From: Gammaproteobacteria bacterium
GTDB lineage: Bacteria > Pseudomonadota > Gammaproteobacteria > Pseudomonadales > Azotimanducaceae
Reading direction: 5' to 3'
Length of the DNA stretch: 64,000 bases
Assembly (NCBI GenBank): GCA_009846005.1
Contig: VXYL01000059.1
Coordinates: forward strand, 1 to 64,000
Positions 33,614 to 42,701 of the stretch are shown here, piece after piece (position 1 is the first letter of the stretch; each line of letters starts with the position of its first letter). The position numbers and the translations under genes were made by a program. The notes under the pieces are model-generated. The model was not told where the DNA came from and ran no database searches. It saw only the letters and a program-made list of their open reading frames with translations.

Positions 33614-34107
33614 CCACGCTCACGATCCATCTCAGCCAGATCCAGATCGAAGTCCTCGACGAGATCATGGGCGGCAGGCGCGACTACCGGACGGACGACA
33701 CCGGCCGCGGCTACGCCATCGGCGAGATCCTGCTCAAGCACCACCACCTGCTCGGCGAGCGCGAAGACCGCAAGGGCGAGGCGGACGCGGCGCAGCAGGC
33801 GCTCCGCGACCAGCTCGACGTCGTCGTCCGCGAACGGGACGCCGTCCGCAAGGCGCTCGACGCCGAGCGCGCCACCCGCCGCCGCGACCGCGAGCGGCAC
33901 GCCAGGACCCGCGAGCGTCTGCGCGGTGCACGCAACGCGCTCCAGCGTCTGGCCGAGTCCCGCGCCACGTACCGCGATCTCGCGCTGCGGGTCGAGGCGG
34001 CGCTGGAGCGCACGCAGCCGCGCAGGGACCTCGGCGACCTCGAAGGCCGCCTCGCCCGCGCGCTGCGCGCCGCCGGCTTCGCGATGCCCGACGCGCCCGA
34101 CCGCTAA
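33610..34107 (+). CDS. Coiled-coil protein coupled to the nested recombinase
   Basis: About 165 residues from GTG 33610; the start overlaps the recombinase stop (GTGA), so translation is coupled. A short N-terminal part (IHLSQIQIEVLDEIMGG, TGRGYAIGEILLKHHHL) is followed from about residue 50 by an uninterrupted charged heptad helix (REDRKGEADAAQQALRDQLD, VVVRERDAVRKALDAERATR, LRGARNALQRLAESRATY). It resembles KfrA-type or recombination-accessory coiled coils in style only. It could bridge recombinase subunits or act as a segregation-like filament. No known domain is recognised. A 760-base stretch without genes follows. Confidence 0.55.
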   Translation: MTTLTIHLSQIQIEVLDEIMGGRRDYRTDDTGRGYAIGEILLKHHHLLGEREDRKGEADAAQQALRDQLDVVVRERDAVRKALDAERATRRRDRERHARTRERLRGARNALQRLAESRATYRDLALRVEAALERTQPRRDLGDLEGRLARALRAAGFAMPDAPDR

Positions 34108-34867
34108 AGCCGTCCATCGTCCGACGGATTCGCGAATCGCCGCCCGGCGCGGTCCGGTGCCGCTTCGATGGCGCTCCTGGCGCAACGTGTCCGAATGCCC
34201 CCGAACGCCTCGTCGAAGCCGCTGCTCGCCCGGACGCTGGGAAAGGGTCCTGGCGGACGCCTGTTCCCAGCGTCCGGGCTCGCCTTCCGTCCATTCGCGC
34301 ACAATTGGCCGCTAACACGCGCCACGCACAACCGAAAACGCTGCTTGCCACGTGGTCCGGTGGTCTATAGAGTCCGCGCCAACCTCAGCCCTTCGGGGCG
34401 AACAGACGCCGGGATCTGCGACCCGGACATGGCTTCCCCACCATGCGAATCATCGGGAAGAGCCGACAGTGTGCGGCCCCAGTCCTACCCCAGCTGAATC
34501 AACGAGCGCAGCCGCCGGGAGCGGCCTTTCAGCATCAACCCCGCTGACACACCGGAGCAGCGAATCGGGCAGACCGCAGGCAACCCAGCGAGACGCCTCG
34601 ATTCGTCGGACCCCGGCTGAACAATACGGGAAGACGCGCAACGCGTCGCAGAGGTTCCACTGGCCAAAGGAACAGCGCGTGAGCAGTGCCGGCGTCGTCC
34701 GCGAGGACGGAACGGGTGCGAATCGGATTACCGGAGTAGTGACCCGCGATTCCGCTCAGCATCGACAGATCGCAAGCATCGGTCGAATGCGAGAACTTTC
34801 TAACTCATCGCCGTCGCTTGCTCCCCTGCATCTCTCGCTGTGCCTGCGTGCCGTGCGCCTGCCTCCA
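34108..34867. other. 760-base stretch without a supported gene
   Basis: Short open frames exist on both strands but lack ribosome-binding sites, coherent composition or recognisable motifs, and the longest simply runs into the antisense of the restriction gene. No tRNA, terminator T-run or long repeat was seen. It may contain control sequences or a decayed gene. Confidence 0.5.
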
Positions 34868-37800
34868 TCAGACTGTCTTGGCTTGGCGATTGGTGATCGT
34901 CGGCTCCGCGGCCAGTCGTCGCCGCCACTCCGCCAGGAGCTCAATCTCGATACCACACGCCAACGCCGCCGCCTCGTCGATGACCTTCCGTGCTTCGCAT
35001 TCCTCGGCCTGCTTCATCGGCAGCAGTTCGACATCGGAAACCTCGTCGAACGCTTCCCTCAATGAGGACCAAGCCGGGTTGTCCGGGTTGGGGATGCGTA
35101 TCTCGCGGAGATGCGCCAGTTGCCACGTCGGGTACGTGAGCGTTTGAGCCCGTTTGTTCAGGAGCATCAGCCGCACCGGCGTGGAATTCCACCATACGGC
35201 GAGCGCTTTCTGCCTGTCGTTGTCGGGCACTGCGATGGGCACCCACCACCCGAACGATGGCTGATCCGTCCACAGACCGGTCAGCCGACCGCTGACCGTA
35301 TTGAGTCGCATCGGCACGAGCAGGTGGCCTTTCTGCGCCGCGTAACGCTCAGCGAGTCCGCGTTTGGCCGGTCGGGGCCGGTACCATACGTCGGGCTCCC
35401 CCGCCACGGTACGCCGCAAGCCGCTGGAGACCGAGTGGAATCCAGGAACCGCGTCACTCGTTTGTTCCATGCAAATCTCGTACGCGTCCTGAATGCGCCG
35501 GCCTGCAGGGCCTACATCGAAGCGCACCCCGGTGGGTTCCAAACGGCCGCTCGCTTCCAGTTCCGCCGCCGCTTTCGCCAGCGTCCCGTCGTACCACTGA
35601 ACCGGCGTCCAGTCGCCGGCACGCACGCGGCTGGCGGGCCAGTCCTGAACGCTGCCCCACGTTCCGGGGGAGCCGGACGCGATCACGTCTGAAGCTTCCC
35701 CCGCGTCCGCGAGAGTCGCGGGCATCTGCCGCAGGGAGACGAACTTCGTCGGAGGCCGCCTGCCGCCCGGCCAGCGGCGACAGATCAGCAGGCACTCGTG
35801 GATGCTCGTGTTCTCCGAGAAGTTGATCCGCCTCGGGTCGTGCGTGGTCACGATGCGCTCGATGTGGAAGCGTTCCGCGAGGAACTTCCGTTCGTTGAGA
35901 CCCGACGCCCCGATGCAGGCTGTGGCCGGAATCACCTTCGCCAGGACTCCGCGATCGCGCGCTAGAAGCTGATCCGCCAGCGGCGTGAAGAACGTGCTGA
36001 TGCTGTTCGTCGTGATGACGGCACCTGCCGCCGCGTCGGACTTCTGCAGCCGGTCGCGGATGCCGATCTCGTTCTCCTGCATGCCCCTGACCGCTTCGGC
36101 GCTGAACTTCCGCCCGCGCTTGCGGTTGTCCGTGAACGGCGCGTTCATGATCACCGCGTCCAAGTCGCGCAGCGGAAAGTGGATCTCCTCGGCGTCGTTC
36201 ACCTGCTCGGCGTCGAAGTCGTCGAACGTCCGCCTCGGGGGCGCGACCTCGAACAGGTCGAGATCCTCCGCGTTGGCGTTCAGAATCTCGAGCGAACCCG
36301 CCTTGAACGTGCCGTCCGCCTGCGGACCGTGCGGCATCGTCAGCAGGTTCATGCGCGCATAGTCCACGGTCGGCGCGCCGAGCGTCAGGTTGCAGGCCGC
36401 GAGCTGCACCGCGTGCTGGTTGATGTCGAGGCCGCAGAGAACGTCCTCCACGAGCCGCCGGTGCAGATGGTTCGGATTCCGCGCGAACGTCCCCGACTCC
36501 GCAACTCGCCCCGTGATCGTCCGCAGTGCCGCCATCAGGAGGGTACCCGTGCCGCACGCCGGATCGATGATCCTCAGCCGCGCGACGGACTCAGCATCCG
36601 ACCAGTCCACGAAGTCGGCGCCGAGCGCGAGCCGCGCAAGCATGATGGCCGAAAGGTTGTTCGTGTAGTACGCGCCGTCGCTCTTCGCCGATCCCAGAAT
36701 GCGGTGGTACAACGGTCCCGCGTGGTCGTAGCCGAGTTCGCTCAGCGAGTCCGCCACCCGGTTCGCGCACTCCGCCAGCGTGCGGATCGCATCGTTGACG
36801 GCACCGCCGTCGCGCAACGCGCCAAGCACCTGCAGCGCCGGGCGGAACACCGGCGCGTAGTCCTTCTCGAGGATCGCCTCCCAGGCGATGCCGAGAACCT
36901 CGCGGGGATTGCTCGCGCCGGCGACCTTGTCGAGGCGCAGGATCGTCCTCATCTCCGGCTCGTCCCGCAGGCGGCGCTGAAGCAGGCAGGCGTTGCACAG
37001 CATGAGCGCCGCCACCGTGCAGACCCCCTTGGCGCCGCCGTCGTCCTCGGGAACGAGGCCAAGGGCTTCGGCAAGCGGCCCTTCCAGCGCTTCGTCCTGC
37101 AGAACCGCGCTTGCCCGCCTCACCGCATCCGCTATCTCGTCCGCTACCAGCTGGCCGGGCCTGCCGAGTCCGGACGCAGCGGCAACGTGCGCGTAGATGC
37201 CCTGTTCCGCCTCCTCGAGGTCGAGGTGCGTCTGAATGCCGCCGTCCCCGTCGCGGACCTCCGCGTCGCCCCGCTCGTCGCCGGGAGCCTTTCTCTTCTG
37301 CTCGTAGACGCGCACGAACGTCGCGGGCGATTCGGCGAGACGCCCGTCGTGGGACTGAAGCGCCCTCAGAACCCTGCCGACGGTCCGGTAGCCTTCCGTG
37401 CCGCGCTCCAGCGCGCCCGCCACGTCGCTCCCGGGCTCGACCACGACGGGCACGACGATGTAGCCGAAGCGCTTCCCTTCCGCCTTCCGCATCACGCGCC
37501 CCACGGCCTGCACGACATCGACCTGGCTGTCGCGGGGGTCGAGGAAGGCGACGGCGTCGAGCGACGGCACGTCCACGCCTTCCGTGAACAGCTTGACGTT
37601 GCAGACTATCCGGCATTCGCCCTCGCCGTCCGCGTGCGCGAGGGCCCGTAGTTCCTGATTGCGCTGGAGCGCGCTGGCCGAGGCATCCAGATGCTGCGCG
37701 ACGACCTTCATCGCCTGGCCCGAGTCCATCCGCCGCGTCGTCGCCCGCAGCAGTTCGCTGTCCTTCAATGCCTCCGCGTACCACTTCGAACGCGCGATGC

Positions 37801-39247
37801 TGTTCGAGAACGCCATCGTCCGTGGAAGCTTGCCCGGCCGCTCCAGCGCGTGTCCTTCGGTGACCCCATTCACCGCGAGCGACACCCCGAAGACGCGGGT
37901 CTGGTCGTTGGACGTCAACGCCTGTCCGCGACTCGACGGGGTCTCGATCCTCTCCAGACTCCGGCGCACTCCGCGCGGTACGTCGCTGACCCCGAGCACG
38001 ATCACCCGGTAGTCCGACAGCATCTGTTGTTCCACGGCCTTCTTGAACGGGAGCCGATGCAGTTCCGGCCCGTAGACCGCCTGGTCCTCCATGTCGACCA
38101 CGTCGATGCCGCGTTCGGCGAGCCTACGCTTCGAACTCTCGGTGTAGATGCGCGGCGTCGCCGTCATGTACAGGCGCTTGCGGGCGTGCAAGCGCCGCTC
38201 GTCGTGGAACCCCTGGAAGTCCACCTTTCTCGCGCCCCTTCGGCCTCCGTCGAGGATCGCCCCGGTCGTGCGATGCGCTTCGTCGGCGATCGCCAGGTCG
38301 AACGCAGGCGCGCCGTGTTCGGCCTGGGCCTCGGTCACGCGACCGAGCGAGTGGTAGGTGCAGAACACCACGCGAGTCGGCCCTTCGCCAGCCAGCGCAT
38401 ACGCGATCTCCGCCGGGTCCGTGGAAACGGGACACTCGAGTTCCGAAACGCGGATGTCCTCGTTCTCGTTGCGCCCGCCCGCCGTCGAATCCGAACACAC
38501 CACGATGCACGAGAGCGCGCGCGTGGTCTGGCGGAGCCATTCGCGCCGCGCCTGGGAGACCAGCGCGATAGTCGGCGCCGCGAAGAGAATCCGCTGGCCG
38601 TCCTCGACGATCTGTGCCGCGATGCGAAGGGAGGTGAACGTCTTGCCCGTGCCGCACGCCATCACGAGCCTGCCGCGGTCGTGGTTCGCAAGTCCGCCAA
38701 CCACGTCCTCGATCGCGTCCGCCTGAAGCTCCCACGGCTCCTGCACCGGCCGCGCCGCGTCCCGTTCCTCCACCTCGACGTGAAGGTACTGGCGGAAGTC
38801 GATCTGCCTCACGGGCGGATCGATGCCCTGGATCGCGACCTCCGCGTTCCTGCCCCAGCCGCAGGTCGCCACGATCAAGCGGAGACCGTAGACCTTCTGC
38901 TGCGACGCGCCGAGGAACTTGTCGATCCCGCTCTTCGGCACGGTGCGGCTCTCGTCGTAGCACTTGCACTGGATGGCGACCCACTCGCCCGAGGTCCGCC
39001 TCGCGACCAGGTCTATGCCGATGTCGCGCCCATCGCGCCCCGTCAGTTCCTCTCGATCGGGCCAGTCGGGCCAGCGCCACACCTCATCGATCTCGAACTC
39101 GGGCTCCTGCAGCGCCAGCCGCATGAACAGCTGCTCGAACCACCGTCCCTTTTCCGACTCGTCGCGGCTCTCCCGGCGGATCCTGTCCAGAACCTCGCCG
39201 GCGGTCTGCTTGCCGCCGAAGTCCATCCTGGCCTGCTCGCCGTTCAC
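34868..39247 (-). CDS. Single-chain Type ISP-like restriction-modification enzyme
   Basis: About 1459 residues from GTG 39247; an ATG at 39226 is possible. Domains in order are as follows. An N-terminal Mrr-type nuclease has GIDLVARR at about 78-85 and a QCKC pair at 93-96 giving a PD-QxK active site. A superfamily 2 helicase/translocase has Walker A MACGTGKT (196-203), DEAH (322-325), TATPR (362-366) and a QAVGRVMRK arginine motif (about 580). A helical coupler precedes a gamma-type adenine methyltransferase with DPACGTGTLL (895-904) and NAPF (1035-1038). A C-terminal target-recognition region spans about 1150-1459. This order and size match Type ISP enzymes such as LlaGI, which modify and restrict DNA with one polypeptide. 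NAPF replaces the usual NPPY/F, so methylation activity is uncertain. A toxin-antitoxin pair lies 13 bases upstream in the same direction. Confidence 0.85.
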   Translation of the reverse strand: MNGEQARMDFGGKQTAGEVLDRIRRESRDESEKGRWFEQLFMRLALQEPEFEIDEVWRWPDWPDREELTGRDGRDIGIDLVARRTSGEWVAIQCKCYDESRTVPKSGIDKFLGASQQKVYGLRLIVATCGWGRNAEVAIQGIDPPVRQIDFRQYLHVEVEERDAARPVQEPWELQADAIEDVVGGLANHDRGRLVMACGTGKTFTSLRIAAQIVEDGQRILFAAPTIALVSQARREWLRQTTRALSCIVVCSDSTAGGRNENEDIRVSELECPVSTDPAEIAYALAGEGPTRVVFCTYHSLGRVTEAQAEHGAPAFDLAIADEAHRTTGAILDGGRRGARKVDFQGFHDERRLHARKRLYMTATPRIYTESSKRRLAERGIDVVDMEDQAVYGPELHRLPFKKAVEQQMLSDYRVIVLGVSDVPRGVRRSLERIETPSSRGQALTSNDQTRVFGVSLAVNGVTEGHALERPGKLPRTMAFSNSIARSKWYAEALKDSELLRATTRRMDSGQAMKVVAQHLDASASALQRNQELRALAHADGEGECRIVCNVKLFTEGVDVPSLDAVAFLDPRDSQVDVVQAVGRVMRKAEGKRFGYIVVPVVVEPGSDVAGALERGTEGYRTVGRVLRALQSHDGRLAESPATFVRVYEQKRKAPGDERGDAEVRDGDGGIQTHLDLEEAEQGIYAHVAAASGLGRPGQLVADEIADAVRRASAVLQDEALEGPLAEALGLVPEDDGGAKGVCTVAALMLCNACLLQRRLRDEPEMRTILRLDKVAGASNPREVLGIAWEAILEKDYAPVFRPALQVLGALRDGGAVNDAIRTLAECANRVADSLSELGYDHAGPLYHRILGSAKSDGAYYTNNLSAIMLARLALGADFVDWSDAESVARLRIIDPACGTGTLLMAALRTITGRVAESGTFARNPNHLHRRLVEDVLCGLDINQHAVQLAACNLTLGAPTVDYARMNLLTMPHGPQADGTFKAGSLEILNANAEDLDLFEVAPPRRTFDDFDAEQVNDAEEIHFPLRDLDAVIMNAPFTDNRKRGRKFSAEAVRGMQENEIGIRDRLQKSDAAAGAVITTNSISTFFTPLADQLLARDRGVLAKVIPATACIGASGLNERKFLAERFHIERIVTTHDPRRINFSENTSIHECLLICRRWPGGRRPPTKFVSLRQMPATLADAGEASDVIASGSPGTWGSVQDWPASRVRAGDWTPVQWYDGTLAKAAAELEASGRLEPTGVRFDVGPAGRRIQDAYEICMEQTSDAVPGFHSVSSGLRRTVAGEPDVWYRPRPAKRGLAERYAAQKGHLLVPMRLNTVSGRLTGLWTDQPSFGWWVPIAVPDNDRQKALAVWWNSTPVRLMLLNKRAQTLTYPTWQLAHLREIRIPNPDNPAWSSLREAFDEVSDVELLPMKQAEECEARKVIDEAAALACGIEIELLAEWRRRLAAEPTITNRQAKTV

Positions 39248-39260
39248 AACGCGCCGCCGG

Positions 39261-39578
39261 TCATCGAACCGCCTGCACCTTGAGGTGCAGGCCCTCCCGT
39301 TCCTGAAGGCAGCTGATGATCTCGAAGAGATTGCGCGCCTGCGGATTGCCGTTCGGACCGAGCATGCGCATCAGGCTCTTGGGCGACTTCTCGGTCAGCC
39401 CCCCGAGTTCCTGAAACCCGATGGTCGCGTTGACGTAGTCGCGCAGGACCGACTTGCCGACGTCGACCTCGCCCGCCAGAAGGCACTGCACGCCTTCTTC
39501 GAGCATCGCCTCGCGAAAGCCCGGATCGCGCGCCAGCCGCTCCCGGATCGTTATCCTGAAATCACGCGTCAATGGCAT
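39261..39578 (-). CDS. Antitoxin of a HigBA/RelE-type module (COG3636-like)
   Basis: About 105 residues from ATG 39578 (MPLTRDFRITIRERLARDPG). The C-terminal half is an Xre-like helix-turn-helix: GFQELGGLTEKSPKSLMRML, then RNLFEIISCLQEREGL. The ALLEEG-like stretch (REAMLEEGVQCLLAGEVDVG) and length fit the probable addiction-module antidote family that pairs with RelE/HigB-like toxins encoded upstream. It would bind and neutralise the toxin and repress the operon, with the inverted repeat at 39915-39936 as the likely operator. The stop lies 13 bases before the restriction gene start, so the three genes probably form one transcript. Confidence 0.8.
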   Translation of the reverse strand: MPLTRDFRITIRERLARDPGFREAMLEEGVQCLLAGEVDVGKSVLRDYVNATIGFQELGGLTEKSPKSLMRMLGPNGNPQARNLFEIISCLQEREGLHLKVQAVR

Positions 39579-39583
39579 GGTTC

Positions 39584-39913
39584 TCAACCCTCCCGCCGCT
39601 TGTTCCGCCTGTACTCTCGCCACAGCGCCACCGCAGCCTCGATGTCGCGCTGCTGGCGCGCCTTCGTTCCACCCCCGAGGAGAATGATCAAGGCGTCGCC
39701 GTCCCGTCCGAAGTAGATCCGGTAGCCGGGACCGAAGTCGATTCGGTACTCCAGCACGCCGCCGCCCACGCCCTTCGCGTTCGACAGGTTGCCCATCTCC
39801 ATGCGGTACAGGGCCATCGCCACCCGCGCGCTGGCATGACGGTCAAGCCCGTCGACCCAGCGACCGAACGGGCTGTTGCCGCGGGCATCGACGAACTCCC
39901 CGATCTCGAACAT
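39584..39913 (-). CDS. RelE/HigB-type toxin (addiction module killer protein)
   Basis: About 109 residues from ATG 39913. Hallmarks of the family are EFVDARGNSPFGRWVDGLD, ARVAMALYRMEMGNL, VGGGVLEYRIDFGPGYRIYF and ALIILLGGGTKARQQRDIEA, followed by a basic C-terminal helix (ALWREYRRNKRREG). These proteins are ribosome-associated or free mRNA interferases that stop translation when the labile antitoxin is lost. The start overlaps an inverted repeat (39915-39936), a placement typical of self-regulated toxin-antitoxin operons. The gene order is toxin first, as in higBA. It heads a probable operon with the antitoxin and the Type ISP-like enzyme. Confidence 0.85.
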   Translation of the reverse strand: MFEIGEFVDARGNSPFGRWVDGLDRHASARVAMALYRMEMGNLSNAKGVGGGVLEYRIDFGPGYRIYFGRDGDALIILLGGGTKARQQRDIEAAVALWREYRRNKRREG

Positions 39914-39914
39914 C

Positions 39915-39936
39915 AACGCATGGTAACTGATGCGTT
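39915..39936. promoter_or_regulatory. Operator-like inverted repeat of the toxin-antitoxin operon
   Basis: AACGCAT (39915-39921), 8-base spacer, ATGCGTT (39930-39936), perfect arms, two bases upstream of the toxin start codon. A second, offset repeat GTAAC/GTTAC overlaps it. A dimeric antitoxin binding here would occlude translation start and promoter. Confidence 0.6.
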
Positions 39937-40067
39937 ACCTGAACGCACCCCGCGACGAATCTGCCACGATTGCCCGGCGCTTCAGGGCCTAGGCCAGCGT
40001 GTTCGCAGTACTCGACCGCGACTTGGCCGGGCGACGCCGGCAGTATCGGGAACACCGGCCACCGAGC

Positions 40068-41390
40068 CTAAGCTCCGCCCAGCCGCGCAGTCTGGCGCTC
40101 CAGGCGCGCCAACAAACGGTCGATGCCAGCCTTCTCGAACGGCAAGTCCTCGGCATCGGCGAGCACATCCTTCGCCGTCGTCAACTCCGCCATGGCCCGC
40201 AACAGGTGACTCATCGCCTCTTCCGGAGGCACCATCCCCGCAAGCTCGAGCAACGCCTCCGCAAGGATCTGCTGCGCATCCACCCACACCTCCGTTTCGA
40301 CATCGGCCCTCAACACTTCCTGTGCGCCGCGGCAGTCTTCAACCGCCTGGCGCAGCCGTTTCGCCCCGGCTTCGCCTCCCTCGGTCTGCCCGCGGTGGAG
40401 TTGCAGGTAACCCAGATTGATGCGGGTCTTGGCCCACTGCACCGGACTCTCGTTCACACGGACATCCATGGCCGCACGATAGCAGTCCTCCGCGCCGGTC
40501 CAGCTTCCCTCGGGCGGCGGCTTGCCCGTTGCCTCCTCGTACCGAAAGCAGAAGTGCGCCTGCGCCAGCCCGCGTGCGTTCTGTGCCGCGGCCCAGTCGC
40601 TCGCAAACCCGCCCTGGTCGAAATGCCTCGACGCGATGCGAAACGAATACTCCGCGCCCATGAGAAGATCGAGCGCTTCGGGTGCCGCCTTGAGCCTACC
40701 CGCCGACAGCTGCGCCGATCCCGCATCCATCTGGCGCGCCCCCTTATTCCATGTATCGCTATCGCGGCGGCGGATGTTCGCGTTGCACAGTTCCATGGCG
40801 TCGCCGATCCAGCCGCCGTCGCCGCCAAACAGGTCGGCATGCCGTATCAAATGGCCGACGCCGCGACTGCGGAACAGCATGGTCTCTTCCGTCTCGGGCC
40901 CCTCCGCCTCCAGGTACCCGGCCCCGGCGACGTAATGCCCCGCCGCTGCCAGTGCATCGCCTCGCACAAGTGCCGCCTGCGCGCGTACGGATCGGATGCG
41001 AGCCCGGGTCGGCCCGTCTACCGTCGACTCCTCCGCTGCCGCCAGAACGGTGTCCGCATCGGCGAAACGCGCCTCGCGCAATGCGTTTGCCGCAGCCTCG
41101 GCGTCCGCTTGGATCGCCGCACCGGTCTTGGCCAGGGCCTCCGCAGCATCCTGCGCCACCAGTGCGTTCTGCAGCCTCGCGTCCATCAGCGCCTCGTGCT
41201 CTTCGAGGGTCGCGCCAGGAACCTGCGCAACCACCGTCTCCGCTGCGAATCGAGCCATTGCATGTTCCGGCGAAGCGGGGTCGTCGTACTGCAGCAGCTT
41301 GTCGATCCTCGAAGCGTCGACGCGCCGTCGCGTAACCGTTCCGTCGTCGCGTGAGATTGGCACTAGAGCTCGCTGTTGCTGACGCACCAA
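40068..41390 (-). CDS. TPR-like helical repeat protein of the island
   Basis: Up to about 440 residues; the start near 41390 is uncertain, and a GTG around VTRRRVDASRIDKLLQYD is an alternative. The protein is mostly helical, with alanine-rich helix pairs of about 34-40 residues (AALVRGDALAAAGHYVAGAG, LDLLMGAEYSFRIASRHF, AEDCYRAAMDVRVNESPVQW, TRINLGYLQLHRGQTEGG, EVWVDAQQILAEALLELAG), the spacing and residue pattern of tetratricopeptide-like repeats. No enzymatic domain is visible. It sits in the tRNA-proximal part of the defence island, co-oriented with the unknown gene upstream (28 bases between), suggesting a two-gene operon. Such TPR proteins often act as partner or sensor subunits. Its function is not known. 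Confidence 0.5.
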   Translation of the reverse strand: MVRQQQRALVPISRDDGTVTRRRVDASRIDKLLQYDDPASPEHAMARFAAETVVAQVPGATLEEHEALMDARLQNALVAQDAAEALAKTGAAIQADAEAAANALREARFADADTVLAAAEESTVDGPTRARIRSVRAQAALVRGDALAAAGHYVAGAGYLEAEGPETEETMLFRSRGVGHLIRHADLFGGDGGWIGDAMELCNANIRRRDSDTWNKGARQMDAGSAQLSAGRLKAAPEALDLLMGAEYSFRIASRHFDQGGFASDWAAAQNARGLAQAHFCFRYEEATGKPPPEGSWTGAEDCYRAAMDVRVNESPVQWAKTRINLGYLQLHRGQTEGGEAGAKRLRQAVEDCRGAQEVLRADVETEVWVDAQQILAEALLELAGMVPPEEAMSHLLRAMAELTTAKDVLADAEDLPFEKAGIDRLLARLERQTARLGGA

Positions 41391-41417
41391 CTGCCGAGTT
41401 CGGTAAGCTGTTGAACG

Positions 41418-42458
41418 TCAATCGGACTTTCCCCGCCGCTTTAGCCCCCAGGTCGAAACGAACAGGCCGCTACGGAGCATCTCATCGTGCTCCTTTCGCA
41501 ATGACGGACTCAGCCAAACGACCAATCGATACATCCAGCCCATGAGGATTCCGAGTCGACGCTTCCACCCAAGTGGATTTCGGTCGGGCGGATACTCGCG
41601 AGACTCGAATCCCGGCGGCAACGCGACGCCAGCCGGCTGGTCCACAACCGGGGTGAGAACGTCACGGAGACCGGCCAGACGCTCGTCGAGACGCGCGGGG
41701 ACGGCTTCCAGGCCCGGCTCGTCGAGGATGGCCGAAATGAGATCCTTGGTGCCGCCAACATAGGTCACCTCCGCATCGATCTCCGTGGCGAGGCACCAGC
41801 TCCGGTTCTCGGGCCAGGCCAGGTTTGCCGTCTGGTGCTCGAACCAGTCTTCACCAAAAGACCGTTCGAATTGGTCGAGGGGCGCGCGGAACAGGTGCCA
41901 TCGCCGGCCGGGCGCTTCGACCGCGGGGGCGGCGCGCTGCGCCTCGGTAAGGTAGCCGAAACCCTCCCAGATGCCGAACCAGCAAGGCACAGAATCCTCA
42001 GTCGCACGTGCGAGCACGCCTTGGAGCGTTCGAGCCAGATCAGGTTCGAGAGATCCCTTCCTTGGCCCCGTGATCCAGGCATCCCCTGGCCGCAGCACCG
42101 GGAGCAGTCCAACTCCGGGCAGTTCATCGACAACCCAGTCGCCGTCTTTCAGGCGTCGATACAGAGTGTTGCGACTTCGCGTGATCCGGCGCTTGGTGTA
42201 GAGAACAAAACCGTAGACGACGGGTACGTCCGACTCGGCAACCTCGACCCAACGGACAGGACGACCGCGTTCGTGTCCCGATTGGAGAACCGGGAGATTC
42301 TCCTCCGTGCAGTCGCAACGCCAAGCCGGATGGCGCACCGCCACGTAGGCCTCGAATCCTCTTGGGACGATACCGGACACATGGCCCCATTCACCGGCGC
42401 CGAGCGCCCTGGAAAGCCAATCGGCTTCGACTGCGCTATTCGCTACCTGGAAGCTCAT
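41418..42458 (-). CDS. Unknown tryptophan-rich protein with hydrophobic C-terminal helix
   Basis: About 346 residues from ATG 42458. Family not recognised. The N-terminal 220 residues have many aromatic strands (EWGHVSGIVPRGFEAYVAVR, VVYGFVLYTKRRI, PCWFGIWEGFGYL, RRWHLFRAPLDQFE, WCLATEIDAEVTYVGG), consistent with a compact beta-rich domain. The last 50 residues contain a hydrophobic helix (GILMGWMYRLVVWLSPSL) flanked by Arg/Lys clusters that may be membrane-associated. It is the first gene next to the tRNA-Ser end of the island and lies 28 bases before the TPR-like gene in the same direction. The location makes it a candidate component of a defence system, but nothing in the sequence proves that. 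Confidence 0.5.
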   Translation of the reverse strand: MSFQVANSAVEADWLSRALGAGEWGHVSGIVPRGFEAYVAVRHPAWRCDCTEENLPVLQSGHERGRPVRWVEVAESDVPVVYGFVLYTKRRITRSRNTLYRRLKDGDWVVDELPGVGLLPVLRPGDAWITGPRKGSLEPDLARTLQGVLARATEDSVPCWFGIWEGFGYLTEAQRAAPAVEAPGRRWHLFRAPLDQFERSFGEDWFEHQTANLAWPENRSWCLATEIDAEVTYVGGTKDLISAILDEPGLEAVPARLDERLAGLRDVLTPVVDQPAGVALPPGFESREYPPDRNPLGWKRRLGILMGWMYRLVVWLSPSLRKEHDEMLRSGLFVSTWGLKRRGKSD

Positions 42459-42701
42459 GTCGATGTCGATGTTGCGTCATTCGATTGCCTGGGCCAAGGA
42501 GATTTCTTCCGAAATGCAAAGATCAGCCCGCTCAACCGTTAGACCTTTCCGTCACGGGACGACGGAACGGTTACTCCCTCGCTCCGTTGCCACGGATCAG
42601 AAGGCGTCCGAAGCAGTCACAAGAATTGTGGTACTTGAAGTGATACCCGAACCATTAGCTTCCATGCAAACAGTTGTATTTGTTGAATTTTATTGAGTAT
42701 T

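Noticed and set aside
34352-35065. 237-residue plus-strand frame in the 34.1-34.9 kb gap
   Set aside because: Low-complexity composition, no start signal, and its 3' part is antisense to the restriction gene.
37691-39283. Long plus-strand frames opposite the Type ISP-like gene (also 36179-37651)
   Set aside because: Composition is Arg/Pro-rich, typical of antisense shadows, with no ribosome-binding site or domain.
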